A DNA stretch of 64,000 nt from Cellulophaga baltica. Lineage in GTDB: Bacteria > Bacteroidota > Bacteroidia > Flavobacteriales > Flavobacteriaceae. Positions 8,773-17,810 of this stretch are shown in pieces (position 1 is the stretch's first letter; each line of letters opens with the position of its first letter). A model generated the notes under the pieces. The model was given only the letters and a program-made list of their open reading frames with translations, was not told where the DNA came from and made no database searches. The translations under genes were made by a program, and so were the position numbers. The stretch lies in assembly GCF_900102165.1 (NCBI RefSeq), contig NZ_FNBD01000004.1:332983-396982 (forward strand), written 5' to 3'.

Positions 8773-10047
8773 TCATTTGTCTGTTGCCTTAGAGATAAAT
8801 ATCGCTTTCCAGTTTAATAGGCCATATAATAATCCACCAAGTATAAAGGAATCTATAAAATAAGCGTGCGTTAGTTGAAACAGTTCCAAATAGGTAAATA
8901 CGGTGATGATAGAGCTAAGCACCCAACTGATTAAGGCCTTAGGTTGCCATTCAGGAATCTCATCCAATTCATAACGTTGTTTTTTTACCCAATAGAAATT
9001 AATGATGTAAATAGCGGAAATGGATGGTGCTAAAACACCCAGAAAATTTAGAAAATCAAATAAGTATTCGGAGAATCCTAATAAGGCGAATACAATCCCA
9101 AAAACACTTACGATCAGGACTATTTTTTTAAAAGCCCATTCCGTTTTTATAGTGGAAAATGTCAATACTGTGGAATATAAATTACTCGCATTCCCTACCC
9201 AGGTAGATATCAATAATAAAACGAAGGCTGGAATAACCAAACCTAACTCTTGCATTACTTTAATAATATCTACTTCCCCTGTTTGTATCGAAGGAATAGC
9301 ACTAAATAAAAGCGCAACAGGAAAGCCAATGGTGATTCCTAAAACGGCAATCATACTTTGTTTATCATTGTAGATAAACCGAGAGAAGTCTGCCATCATC
9401 ACAGGAAAAAGAATAGAAGAGCCCACCAGTATAGAAGTGGCTTCAAATAAGGTCATTTTAGGATTTTCAGGAACAAAATTTATTACCGCTGTAAGCGACA
9501 TCCCTTGGTCAAATGAAACATAAATAACATAGCACAAAAAAAGGGTAAGCACGGGTACCGCAAAATTTGCTAAACGCTCTAAACTTTTAATTCCATAGAG
9601 TGTAGTACCGGTGATCATGGCTCCCATAATAATGATAATAGGCCATTGTGGAAGCGCTACTGCAAAGGTGTCAAGCGCCGTATCTACTACAGCAACAGAG
9701 AGTAATTCTAGGGCTACAGAAAACCATCCTAAAAGTGTAATTCCGAAAATAAAATTCATGATTTTGGCACCCTGTCTGCCAAAACTAAAATGAAGGATCA
9801 TATACGTAGAAAGCCTAGATCTATTCCCAATTTTAGTGGTTGCTAAACACATCAACGTTAAAACAACAGTACTGATACCAAAAGCCCACAAAGCATCTTT
9901 GAAACCGACACCCAAAGCCACTTCAGAACCCAAAAATAATATAGGAAGAGTCAAACCTGTCCCAGCTATTATAATGGCGATAAGCCAGCCAGAAGTAAAA
10001 TCTTTAGGCTGTACTTTTGTATTTGCGTATTGGTTGTCTTCGGCCAT
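8773..10047 (-). CDS. NCS1-type (cytosine permease-like) transporter, 424 aa
   Basis: Inner-membrane symporter of the NCS1 family (CodB-like), which carries nucleobases, allantoin, hydantoins or pyridoxine-like compounds. About twelve hydrophobic helices are visible. Family-type segments include 'GVGFKDALWAFGIS' in the first third and 'ADFSRFIYNDKQ' near the middle. The gene starts 6 bp after the dipeptidase stop codon, so it is in the same operon. It is a paralogue of the permease encoded two genes upstream; two copies in one operon suggest two related substrates or import plus exchange. Substrate unknown. Confidence 0.85.
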   Translation of the reverse strand: MAEDNQYANTKVQPKDFTSGWLIAIIIAGTGLTLPILFLGSEVALGVGFKDALWAFGISTVVLTLMCLATTKIGNRSRLSTYMILHFSFGRQGAKIMNFIFGITLLGWFSVALELLSVAVVDTALDTFAVALPQWPIIIIMGAMITGTTLYGIKSLERLANFAVPVLTLFLCYVIYVSFDQGMSLTAVINFVPENPKMTLFEATSILVGSSILFPVMMADFSRFIYNDKQSMIAVLGITIGFPVALLFSAIPSIQTGEVDIIKVMQELGLVIPAFVLLLISTWVGNASNLYSTVLTFSTIKTEWAFKKIVLIVSVFGIVFALLGFSEYLFDFLNFLGVLAPSISAIYIINFYWVKKQRYELDEIPEWQPKALISWVLSSIITVFTYLELFQLTHAYFIDSFILGGLLYGLLNWKAIFISKATDK

Positions 10048-10053
10048 AATTGG

Positions 10054-11499
10054 TTATTCTAGTTGCTTAAGTAGTGTGGTCAATAGTTTCCAGAATTTCT
10101 GAGTAGAACTTATTTGTAAACGTTCTTCTGGTGAATGAGCCCCAAGGATATTTGGACCAAATGAAACCATTTGCATCGTAGGGAAAGTACCTGATAAAAT
10201 ACCACACTCTAATCCGGCATGGATAGATTTTACAAGTGGCAAGGCTCCATTAAGTTCGGTATAGCATTTTTTGGTGAGATGTAACAATTCACTTTCGGGA
10301 TTAGGCTCCCAACCTGGATACGGACCAACTTCCTTGACTTCGGCAAAAGCAAAGCACTCTTTTATTTTCCCAGCGAGTTCATTGCGCTCTTGATCAACGG
10401 AACTTCGGGTATGACAGGCTGCATGAAATTTGCTATCCCCAACATTTAAAATAGCAATATTGTTAGAGGTTTGTACTAAGTCTGCAATTCCTTTACTCAT
10501 GGAGTACACGCCATTCGGGATAGTCAAAATAGCCTTTAGTAGCTTATTTTGAGTTTTAGAGTCTAAAACACCTGTAGTATTTTTTGTTTTTACATACTCC
10601 AATTTCATACTTGGGTCTGTGGCACTATATTTCTCTTTAAGTTGCGTTGAAATTTTTGTAAACGCTTGGGAAAACACTTCTTGCTTGCCTTTTTCAATAG
10701 CTACTATGGCCCACCCGTTTCTAGGAATTACATTGGTTAAAGTGCCAACATTAATACTATGAATGTTACACCCTGTTTTTAAGACCAACTGTTCTAAACA
10801 CGTTGCCAATACAATAATTGCATTTGCTTGGTTTAGGTGAATTTCTACACCAGAGTGACCTCCTGCCAATCCACTAAGCTTAATTTCAAATAAACTATAA
10901 TTCTTGGCGTCTAAAAGTTCTAAATCGTAGGAGCCATCTATAAGAACATCAACACCACCAGCACAGCCAATGGTAATAATATCGTCTTCTTCTGAATCCA
11001 AATTCAAGAGCATGGTTCCTTTTAGTTGCTCTTTAGTCAAAGCCATTGCACCCGTCATACCCATTTCTTCATCTACTGTAAACAAAGCTTCAATAGGAGG
11101 GTGTTCTAAGTCTTTAGAAGACAATACTGCCATAATTGCTGCAACGCCAATTCCGTTATCAGCACCTAATGTGGTTTCTTTTGCTTTAACCCAATCTCCA
11201 TCAACAAACATTTTAATTCCTTGTGTATCAAAGTTGAAATTTGAATTTGGTTCTTTTTGATGCACCATATCCGTATGTCCTTGAAGTACGATAGTTCTGT
11301 GATCTTCCTTACCGGGAGTACCTGGTTTTCGGATGATGACATTTCCAATAGCATCAACAGAGGTCTCTAGGTTTAGAGATGTACCGAAGGCAATCATAAA
11401 TTGAGTGATTTCCTCTTCCTTGGTAGATGCTCTTGGTATGGCATTTATAGCTTCAAAATGCTGCCAAATAGCTTTAGGTTCTAAATTAGTAATAGACAT
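10054..11499 (-). CDS. pepD: Aminoacyl-histidine dipeptidase-like M20 peptidase, 481 aa
   Basis: Cytosolic M20/PepD-type metallodipeptidase, a family that cleaves unusual dipeptides such as beta-Ala-His (carnosine). The di-zinc ligands are intact: H75-T-D77 in 'QGHTDMVH', D114 in 'GADNG', and the catalytic/ligand pair E144-E145 in 'TVDEEMG'. A lid domain lies between about residues 200 and 380. Length 481 fits PepD (about 485). ATG at 11499 directly abuts the stop of the upstream permease gene. Its position between two paralogous permeases implies that the imported compound contains or yields a dipeptide-like amide bond. The exact substrate is inference. Confidence 0.88.
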   Translation of the reverse strand: MSITNLEPKAIWQHFEAINAIPRASTKEEEITQFMIAFGTSLNLETSVDAIGNVIIRKPGTPGKEDHRTIVLQGHTDMVHQKEPNSNFNFDTQGIKMFVDGDWVKAKETTLGADNGIGVAAIMAVLSSKDLEHPPIEALFTVDEEMGMTGAMALTKEQLKGTMLLNLDSEEDDIITIGCAGGVDVLIDGSYDLELLDAKNYSLFEIKLSGLAGGHSGVEIHLNQANAIIVLATCLEQLVLKTGCNIHSINVGTLTNVIPRNGWAIVAIEKGKQEVFSQAFTKISTQLKEKYSATDPSMKLEYVKTKNTTGVLDSKTQNKLLKAILTIPNGVYSMSKGIADLVQTSNNIAILNVGDSKFHAACHTRSSVDQERNELAGKIKECFAFAEVKEVGPYPGWEPNPESELLHLTKKCYTELNGALPLVKSIHAGLECGILSGTFPTMQMVSFGPNILGAHSPEERLQISSTQKFWKLLTTLLKQLE

Positions 11500-12768
11500 T
11501 TAGTTACGTATTTTCTTTAAAATTAAATATAAGGTAAAGGCGACAATAAAAGAGTCGAAAAATGATATAGAGGTTAAGGTAATATAATCAAAAGCCCCTA
11601 AGTAGGCTACAATACAAGCTACGATCCAACTAACTAATGCTGCCGTATCCAATTGGGGTAATTCATTAAAACGTGCTAACTCATACTGTTGTTTTTTTAC
11701 GAAGAAAAAGTCGGCAATAAAAATAGCAGAAACAGGAGGGATGAATATGCTAGAAATATTTAGAAAATCAATAAAATGAGTGGCAACACCAAAAAGAGCC
11801 AATAGGGTTCCAATGCCACTTGCTATGATACCCAATTTAGCATCTTTTGTTTTAGTGATTACCGTAGATAAGGTAAGTTGGGTAGAGTATAAATTTGCGG
11901 TGTTCGTTGTCCAAGTTGAAAATATAAGGATACACAAGGCAGGAATCGTCAAGCTTAGGCCTATCATAATTTTCATGATGTCTATTTCTCCTGTAATAAG
12001 GCTTGGTATTCCACCTGCTAAGAGTACTAGAGGGAAACCGATAGTCAGCCCCAGAATTGAAATTAAACTATCCTTATCTGTTTTAGCAAATCGGGAATAA
12101 TCTGGCATTAATACCGGCGTTAAAATCACCATGCCCACTACTGCTGAAATGGCTTGTGTGGTTGTCATAGATGCATTACCCGGAATTTGCAAAAGGGTAG
12201 GTATGCTATTCTGGGAAGTAGTGATATAAAGGACATAAACTACAAACAAAAGCATTAATGGTACTGCAATAGATGAGAAACGTTCAATAATCCGAAACCC
12301 ATAAATGGAGGTCAAGGTCATTAAAATACTTCCTAATAGGATACCGATCCATACAGGAAACGATACGTTGAAAAGTTGCGCAAATGCATCTGTTAATGCT
12401 TGTCCAAATATTTCAACAGTCACCGCATACCAACCTAAGAGCGTTATGGCAACAAGCAAGTTGATGAGTAAAGCTCCTTTTTTTCCGAAGGAAAAATGAA
12501 GGAGCATATAGGTAGATAAACGGGTTCTGTTCCCAATAATAGCGGTCACCGTACAAAGAATACTTAGTACGAGGCAAACGCCCATAAAGACCCAAAAGGC
12601 TTTTTCTAGCCCTAGGGCCTGAGTAACTTCTGAACCCACAAAAAAAACGGGTAGTGTGACGCCAATACCTACGATAATAGAAGCAATACGAATGCCGTTG
12701 ACTGTTTTGTCTTCAGAAACTTTAGTTCTTGAATAATCATCGATAATCGGTGCTTCTTTATCTAGCAT
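11500..12768 (-). CDS. NCS1-type (cytosine permease-like) transporter, 422 aa
   Basis: Second NCS1-family permease of the locus, about twelve transmembrane helices. It shares landmarks with its downstream paralogue, for example 'GNRTRLSTYMLLHFSFG' against 'GNRSRLSTYMILHFSFG', and 'MPDYSRF' against 'MADFSRF', so the two arose by duplication. The start codon overlaps the stop of the upstream M29-like gene by 1 bp and the stop abuts the dipeptidase start, showing tight operon organisation. It is probably a cation-coupled importer of a small nitrogenous molecule; substrate unknown. Confidence 0.85.
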   Translation of the reverse strand: MLDKEAPIIDDYSRTKVSEDKTVNGIRIASIIVGIGVTLPVFFVGSEVTQALGLEKAFWVFMGVCLVLSILCTVTAIIGNRTRLSTYMLLHFSFGKKGALLINLLVAITLLGWYAVTVEIFGQALTDAFAQLFNVSFPVWIGILLGSILMTLTSIYGFRIIERFSSIAVPLMLLFVVYVLYITTSQNSIPTLLQIPGNASMTTTQAISAVVGMVILTPVLMPDYSRFAKTDKDSLISILGLTIGFPLVLLAGGIPSLITGEIDIMKIMIGLSLTIPALCILIFSTWTTNTANLYSTQLTLSTVITKTKDAKLGIIASGIGTLLALFGVATHFIDFLNISSIFIPPVSAIFIADFFFVKKQQYELARFNELPQLDTAALVSWIVACIVAYLGAFDYITLTSISFFDSFIVAFTLYLILKKIRN

Positions 12769-13823
12769 TAATACGTTCCTATTAGTTTTTCAGCCAAGGG
12801 CTTCAGAGTTGGGTGTGTGTACACACCATCTTCTACTATTTGTATATCATCTAGGTAGATACTTACTTTATTTACAATCCCATCGAAATGAGATTTAGCG
12901 ATTTGCCCTAGTGGCGGCATATCCATGGGACTGGTATGTCCAAAACCAAAATCGACACCACCCCACACACGCTCGTCTTCAACAATTTCTCCACACATTT
13001 TTCGTACACTAGGATTAATCCCAAACATATTATGAGATATTTTATACATGTTGGGGTCATCGAAAGAAGCTAAATATTTTTTGAATTTTTCCGCTTCTTT
13101 TTCTGTGCCTTTTACATCGACGATAGTACTGTCTTTCATGGTAAACGCTACGCTATTATCATTTCCATAGATATCAGTATGTTGTAACAAATCAAAAACA
13201 ATGGTCCCTTTCATACTTCCTATTTTGGGTACGATATTTACATATCCGGGAGCAGTCCCAAATTTAGGCATTGAAAAATCACCATCATCAATATCAAAGG
13301 AATAATCTAGATTAATATCATACGAAACATCCGTACCGTTGGCACTAGTTATACGTATGGTTTTGCAATCAAGAATCATATCTTTTACCTTGTTGAGCAT
13401 TTTACCCAAATCAGGTACGCTGTACCCAGTAAAAGTTCTTTTTAAGGATTGTATGCTAGAATCGGCAATGATTAAATAACGTAATTTTTTATTGTTTTTA
13501 AAAGCATTTTCCCAAATATCAGAATATAAAAGAACTGTAGAATTACATTCCAACCAAACATCTACATTACTCAAAGTGGCAGTTAATGCGGCTGCTGGCC
13601 AATCTTTGACTCCTGCCTGTCCGTCTTCTTTTGCTTTTGGTGTCCAGATTAGTAGTGGCAATCCGCCTACTTCAGAAGCAGCGTCTACAAAGGCTTGCAT
13701 AAGTTGTGGGTCAGAACCAGAATCGGCCGTAATGGCAACAGATTCACCTGCTTTTACCTTAAACATATCTTGTATAATTACCTTGGCAACCAAGGTGCAG
13801 TCTAAATTTGTATTAGTGCTCAT
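12768..13823 (-). CDS. M29 aminopeptidase / NicX-like metalloenzyme, 351 aa
   Basis: The fold is that of the M29 aminopeptidase group, which also contains NicX, the iron-dependent 2,5-dihydroxypyridine 5,6-dioxygenase of nicotinate catabolism. Candidate metal ligands are H264 ('KISH'), H312 and D314 ('SHFDG'), with a further H296 ('GFGH'). From memory, the iron ligands of NicX are His265, His318 and Asp320, so spacing and length (about 350) favour the NicX branch over classical M29 peptidases (about 410). No other nicotinate genes (deformylase, maleamate amidohydrolase) lie nearby, so I would not name the substrate. It is the first cytoplasmic gene after the TonB receptor, 66 bp downstream of it. 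Confidence 0.7.
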   Translation of the reverse strand: MSTNTNLDCTLVAKVIIQDMFKVKAGESVAITADSGSDPQLMQAFVDAASEVGGLPLLIWTPKAKEDGQAGVKDWPAAALTATLSNVDVWLECNSTVLLYSDIWENAFKNNKKLRYLIIADSSIQSLKRTFTGYSVPDLGKMLNKVKDMILDCKTIRITSANGTDVSYDINLDYSFDIDDGDFSMPKFGTAPGYVNIVPKIGSMKGTIVFDLLQHTDIYGNDNSVAFTMKDSTIVDVKGTEKEAEKFKKYLASFDDPNMYKISHNMFGINPSVRKMCGEIVEDERVWGGVDFGFGHTSPMDMPPLGQIAKSHFDGIVNKVSIYLDDIQIVEDGVYTHPTLKPLAEKLIGTY

Positions 13824-13889
13824 AGTATTTGTGTTATAAAAAAGTAAGGAGTAATATTTTTAAGGGGATCTTCTTTTTGTTTAAAAATA

Positions 13890-16247
13890 TTAGAAATTGA
13901 TTGAAATTGAAGCACCGTATGTTGCTGGTCTGCCTCTCCAACCAAAGTCATCAAAACCACCAAATAATGATCCTGGAACATACTCTGTATAGTATTGTTT
14001 ATCTAATATGTTATTTCCCCAGATGGTAAATTTCAGGTTGTCAAAAGAAATAGAAGCACGTGCATCTAGTAATTGGTAGGCATTTGTTGTAAATGCATCT
14101 GAGTTATTTTCATCCCAATAGGTTTTTCCTGTGCTATTTAGGTTAATAGTACCGTCAAAATTTAATTTTTCGGTCAAGGCAAAACTAGATTCTAAACCTA
14201 TATTGAAGTTATTTTGAGGAACAAAAGGAGTCTTTTTACCATTAAAGGCATTAAGATCTGTTGCGGTACCATCAACACCACCGGTAGTACCACCTTCTGT
14301 AATCTCAGAATCAACAAAACCATAATTAGCTAATAAATCTAAGAACTTAGACAATCTAATTTTTGCATCAAATTCAAAACCAATAATTCTGCTCTTATCA
14401 TAATTATAGTTTCCAGGATAAAAGGTGTCTAGATCAAATATATACTGCTGTTGGTTAGAGAAATCTGTGTAAAAAGCAGATCCATTTAAAATAAATCGGT
14501 TGTTCCACATGGAAGATTTGAAACCTAGTTCAAAATTATCCGTCAATTCATCTTCATAATCTCTGTTAAAACGATCGGTCACTGCAGGGTTAAATCCACC
14601 TGTTCGGTATCCTCTTCCGTAATTGGTATAGACCAAAACATTCTCGGTAGCTTGGTACGATATAGAAGCTTTAGGTTGTATGATATTATTAGAACGCTCA
14701 AAAGTATCACCAGATAAATGATCTTCTTGTTCGAAAGTATCATTATCGTATCGGAAGCCTGCCGAAGCCGTAAGCTTGTCCGTTAATTTATAATCTATGA
14801 AACCAAATAGGGCATAGGTCTTTGTAGTGTTGATAACATCTGCGGCTATTCCGTAAAATAACTGATTTAAGTCAAAATCTCTATTTAATCCGTCTTGAAA
14901 AAATGGCTTTTCAATATCTTGATAAAAGCCACCAGCACTCCAATTAATTTTTCCTTCAGAAGCGATGTTATTAAAGCGTAGTTCTTGATTAAATGTTTTG
15001 GTTTCAGCGGTCTCTCCTTGTGTGAAATCATCAAAAGGAATAAAGTCTAAATCACCACTCAAAGAACGATCAACATAGTTGTAGGAAGTAATACTTTGCA
15101 TTTTAACTTTGCCCGGAGTATATTCTAAAGAAAGGCTTCCAAAGGCATTGTTGATATCTGATTTTCCAGGTTCATCATGGTTTATAACATTATTGCCGTC
15201 TTCTGGGTTTGGAGAAAGTGCTCCTCCAGGAGCGCCATCTACAAAGATATTTCCTGTAGGATTTACGGAATAGTATGCGGCACCGCCACTTACATCAATA
15301 AATTGTAGTGTAGCACTGGCTTTAAAATTGTCTGCAATTCTAGCGATAATCTGACCACGAACATTGAATTCTCTAGAGAAATCTACTTTTTCATTGTTAT
15401 ATTCATTGGTTAACAAACCGTCAAAATTTTTAAATTGTGTAGATAAGCGGTAAAATACTTTATCTTTTTTGATAGCCCCGGAAGAAACAAATTGGGTTAA
15501 TAAAGCATTTGCGTTTCCATAGCCTAAGGTCAAATTGTTTTTGTTCGTATTTACAGGTTCTTTAGAGTAAATGTTAATAGCTCCTCCAATGGCATTTTTA
15601 CCATAGAGTGCCCCTTGAGGACCTTTCACTACTTCTATCAAAGCCAAATCAAACAATTCTTGATTTAATAAACTTGGATCTGGAATGGTGACACCATCTA
15701 TAACAAAAGCCACAGGCGCATCTGCATTTCGTATTTGAGGAATACCTCTTATGGTTAAAAAATTTATCCCTGCAGCTTGTGAACTGTTTAATTTTAGGTT
15801 CGGTACTAATTTTGCGAAATTGGTAACATTATTTATGCCATTTTTCTCAATGCCCTCACTGTTTAGAGCAGTTACAGATTCTGGGATAGACTGTATTGAT
15901 TCTGTACGTTTCCGAGCCCTACCAACAACGCCTGTAAACCCTTGGACAACAACCTCATCCAATGCTTTTGCATCTTCTTCCATGGCAATACTAAGAACCG
16001 TTTTGTCTGTAGTATTTACTTCTTGATTTCTAAAACCGATATAAGAGAAGTTTAATACAGCTCCCGAAGCTACAGAAATTTGAAAATTTCCATTAAAGTC
16101 GGTAGTCACCCCATTGGTGGTTCCTTTTTCTAAAATATTAACGCCTGGCAAGACATCACTGCCGTCTGTTACAACGCCACTTATCGTTGTACGTTGCCCC
16201 AAGCTTAATAGGGGTAGTAATAATAGGGTAAATAGTACATTTCTCAT
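13890..16247 (-). CDS. TonB-dependent receptor, 785 aa
   Basis: Outer-membrane active importer. A signal peptide (about 1-17, ending 'LSLGQ') is followed by a carboxypeptidase-regulatory-like domain (about 20-95, 'ISGVVTDGSDVLPGVNI' as landmark), a plug domain (about 115-225, with 'KGPQGALYGKNAIGGAINI' type signature) and a 22-strand barrel ending in the aromatic-terminated 'ASISINF'. There is no SusD partner, so it is not a classical glycan receptor pair and fits a small substrate. It heads the leftward catabolic operon and presumably brings that operon's substrate into the periplasm. It is divergent from the gene at 16381. Confidence 0.93.
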   Translation of the reverse strand: MRNVLFTLLLLPLLSLGQRTTISGVVTDGSDVLPGVNILEKGTTNGVTTDFNGNFQISVASGAVLNFSYIGFRNQEVNTTDKTVLSIAMEEDAKALDEVVVQGFTGVVGRARKRTESIQSIPESVTALNSEGIEKNGINNVTNFAKLVPNLKLNSSQAAGINFLTIRGIPQIRNADAPVAFVIDGVTIPDPSLLNQELFDLALIEVVKGPQGALYGKNAIGGAINIYSKEPVNTNKNNLTLGYGNANALLTQFVSSGAIKKDKVFYRLSTQFKNFDGLLTNEYNNEKVDFSREFNVRGQIIARIADNFKASATLQFIDVSGGAAYYSVNPTGNIFVDGAPGGALSPNPEDGNNVINHDEPGKSDINNAFGSLSLEYTPGKVKMQSITSYNYVDRSLSGDLDFIPFDDFTQGETAETKTFNQELRFNNIASEGKINWSAGGFYQDIEKPFFQDGLNRDFDLNQLFYGIAADVINTTKTYALFGFIDYKLTDKLTASAGFRYDNDTFEQEDHLSGDTFERSNNIIQPKASISYQATENVLVYTNYGRGYRTGGFNPAVTDRFNRDYEDELTDNFELGFKSSMWNNRFILNGSAFYTDFSNQQQYIFDLDTFYPGNYNYDKSRIIGFEFDAKIRLSKFLDLLANYGFVDSEITEGGTTGGVDGTATDLNAFNGKKTPFVPQNNFNIGLESSFALTEKLNFDGTINLNSTGKTYWDENNSDAFTTNAYQLLDARASISFDNLKFTIWGNNILDKQYYTEYVPGSLFGGFDDFGWRGRPATYGASISINF

Positions 16248-16380
16248 AGTCCTCAGTTTTTAGAAATAATTTCGCTTTGGTTAGTTTTATGTGTTATAAA
16301 TTTAATCTTCATCTATTAATTATGATTATTTATACTTATTAAAATATTATTTAATAATTTTAGAATGAAAATCGGAATTT

Positions 16381-17616
16381 ATGAAAAAACAGGAAGTAGA
16401 CTCTTTGCCACTGACTGCAGCATACTTTAAACTATTATTAGAAGATCTGTATGCAAAATTTAAAGAGAATCATAAACTAAATGAACTTCCTAAGTCCATG
16501 CAATTTTTTGGTTACGGGAATTATAATGCGGAGAAGCCTAACCTTAAGAGTGATCTGGAGCAAATAGGGAGCGATTTTATTAATGGTAAATATTTATATG
16601 ATAAGGTAAGAGATTATCATAAAGGAAAACCAGTCATAAAACTCAATAGGTATTATAAGGCTATTGTTTTATTATATCTTGGATATGAATCTATTGATCA
16701 ATTTTTAAATAAGAATACTTTAGGCGATGTAACTGAAAAGAAGCAACTAGATCTCTTGTATGATGCTACTGCGAACCAAACCTACTACTATGTAAATTAT
16801 TATTTTGGAGAAGAAAATTTAATTCTAAAAGGGGAGACGGTGATTTCCAATAATTGGAAAAAGGTGAAGCACACCTATGTATATCCTAAGGAAGATGGGA
16901 GTATTGAAACTCATTATAATTTTGGCAATATTATTCGTCGTGAAGACACTTTACATATTAATTCTAAGACCTTGTTAGATGGTAAGTTGGTAGAAGGAGC
17001 TAGTGAAATTTATTATGTAGGTCATAATGATCTTGCTTCCTTAAAATTTTTAATTGGTACCTACTGCACTTTCGATAATTATACCAATACCGTTGCTGGC
17101 GAGGCAATTTGGGAAAAGTGTGCTTCTAAGGAGGATATGGAAGAACGGGTAAAAGACCCTAGGATTCCGCCTTATATTGCTATGGAGGTAAGGAATAAGC
17201 GCATCGTTAACAAGAGTATTGTACCCACTCAATTTTTAGAAATTTCTAATCATAGTCCCTATGCTTCTATCTATGAAAGTCTCACAGGTACGTATGAATT
17301 TAATTTTATGATAGATGGCGTAGGCGTAGAGCAGTTAAAATTTAAGATCGCGCCTAATAATTATAAGATGATTCCACTTACAGAGAATGTGTATTTTGAA
17401 AATGACAGTTTAAAACTTTTGAATAAAGGTTCAGTAGTGCATTTTAGTTTTGATTTTACAGGGATTATCGCTTTTGATCAAGTGCAAATATATTTTAAAA
17501 CCTATTTTTTAAAACCGAATAGTGAAATACAAAATGGAACATTTAGTGGTATTGACAATGAAAATAGATTAGTAAATGGGGAAGTAAGAATTCAATTTAA
17601 AGCGAATGTTTATTAA
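16381..17616 (+). CDS. Hypothetical protein, 411 aa
   Basis: Not recognised. There is no signal peptide or membrane helix, so the protein is likely cytoplasmic. An N-terminal helical region (about 1-115) ends in 'YYKAIVLLYLGYESIDQFL', which looks like a small helical association domain. A beta-rich region follows (about 125-245, many Tyr/Asn), then a C-terminal beta-rich domain (about 275-411, 'SLTGTYEFNFMIDG' onward) that resembles a beta-sandwich. It is divergent from the TonB receptor with 133 bp between starts, which may mean shared regulation. It could be a ligand-sensing protein or a defence-type effector; neither is supported by a known motif. Confidence 0.65.
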   Translation: MKKQEVDSLPLTAAYFKLLLEDLYAKFKENHKLNELPKSMQFFGYGNYNAEKPNLKSDLEQIGSDFINGKYLYDKVRDYHKGKPVIKLNRYYKAIVLLYLGYESIDQFLNKNTLGDVTEKKQLDLLYDATANQTYYYVNYYFGEENLILKGETVISNNWKKVKHTYVYPKEDGSIETHYNFGNIIRREDTLHINSKTLLDGKLVEGASEIYYVGHNDLASLKFLIGTYCTFDNYTNTVAGEAIWEKCASKEDMEERVKDPRIPPYIAMEVRNKRIVNKSIVPTQFLEISNHSPYASIYESLTGTYEFNFMIDGVGVEQLKFKIAPNNYKMIPLTENVYFENDSLKLLNKGSVVHFSFDFTGIIAFDQVQIYFKTYFLKPNSEIQNGTFSGIDNENRLVNGEVRIQFKANVY

Positions 17617-17810
17617 AAGTGTGGATCAATAAATTCTTTCAAAGCTGATTGACAGTTGCCATCGTAACATCTTCAAAGTACACCACCCGTTTGACATAAG
17701 TTGCCGCTACTTTCCCTATTAATACCTACTTTAGTAACCCATACTTAATAATTAGGTAAACTTAGTGCTAGATAAACGTAAGATATTTGCTGCGCTAAAA
17801 TACGTATGAA

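Noticed and set aside
9020..9373. Antisense frame inside the NCS1 permease gene
   Set aside because: Opposite-strand shadow of a well-conserved membrane protein; low-complexity composition.
12768..13823. Naming the M29-like gene nicX and the locus a nicotinate pathway
   Set aside because: No other nicotinate-pathway gene is nearby, and the ligand spacing also fits M29-type peptidases.
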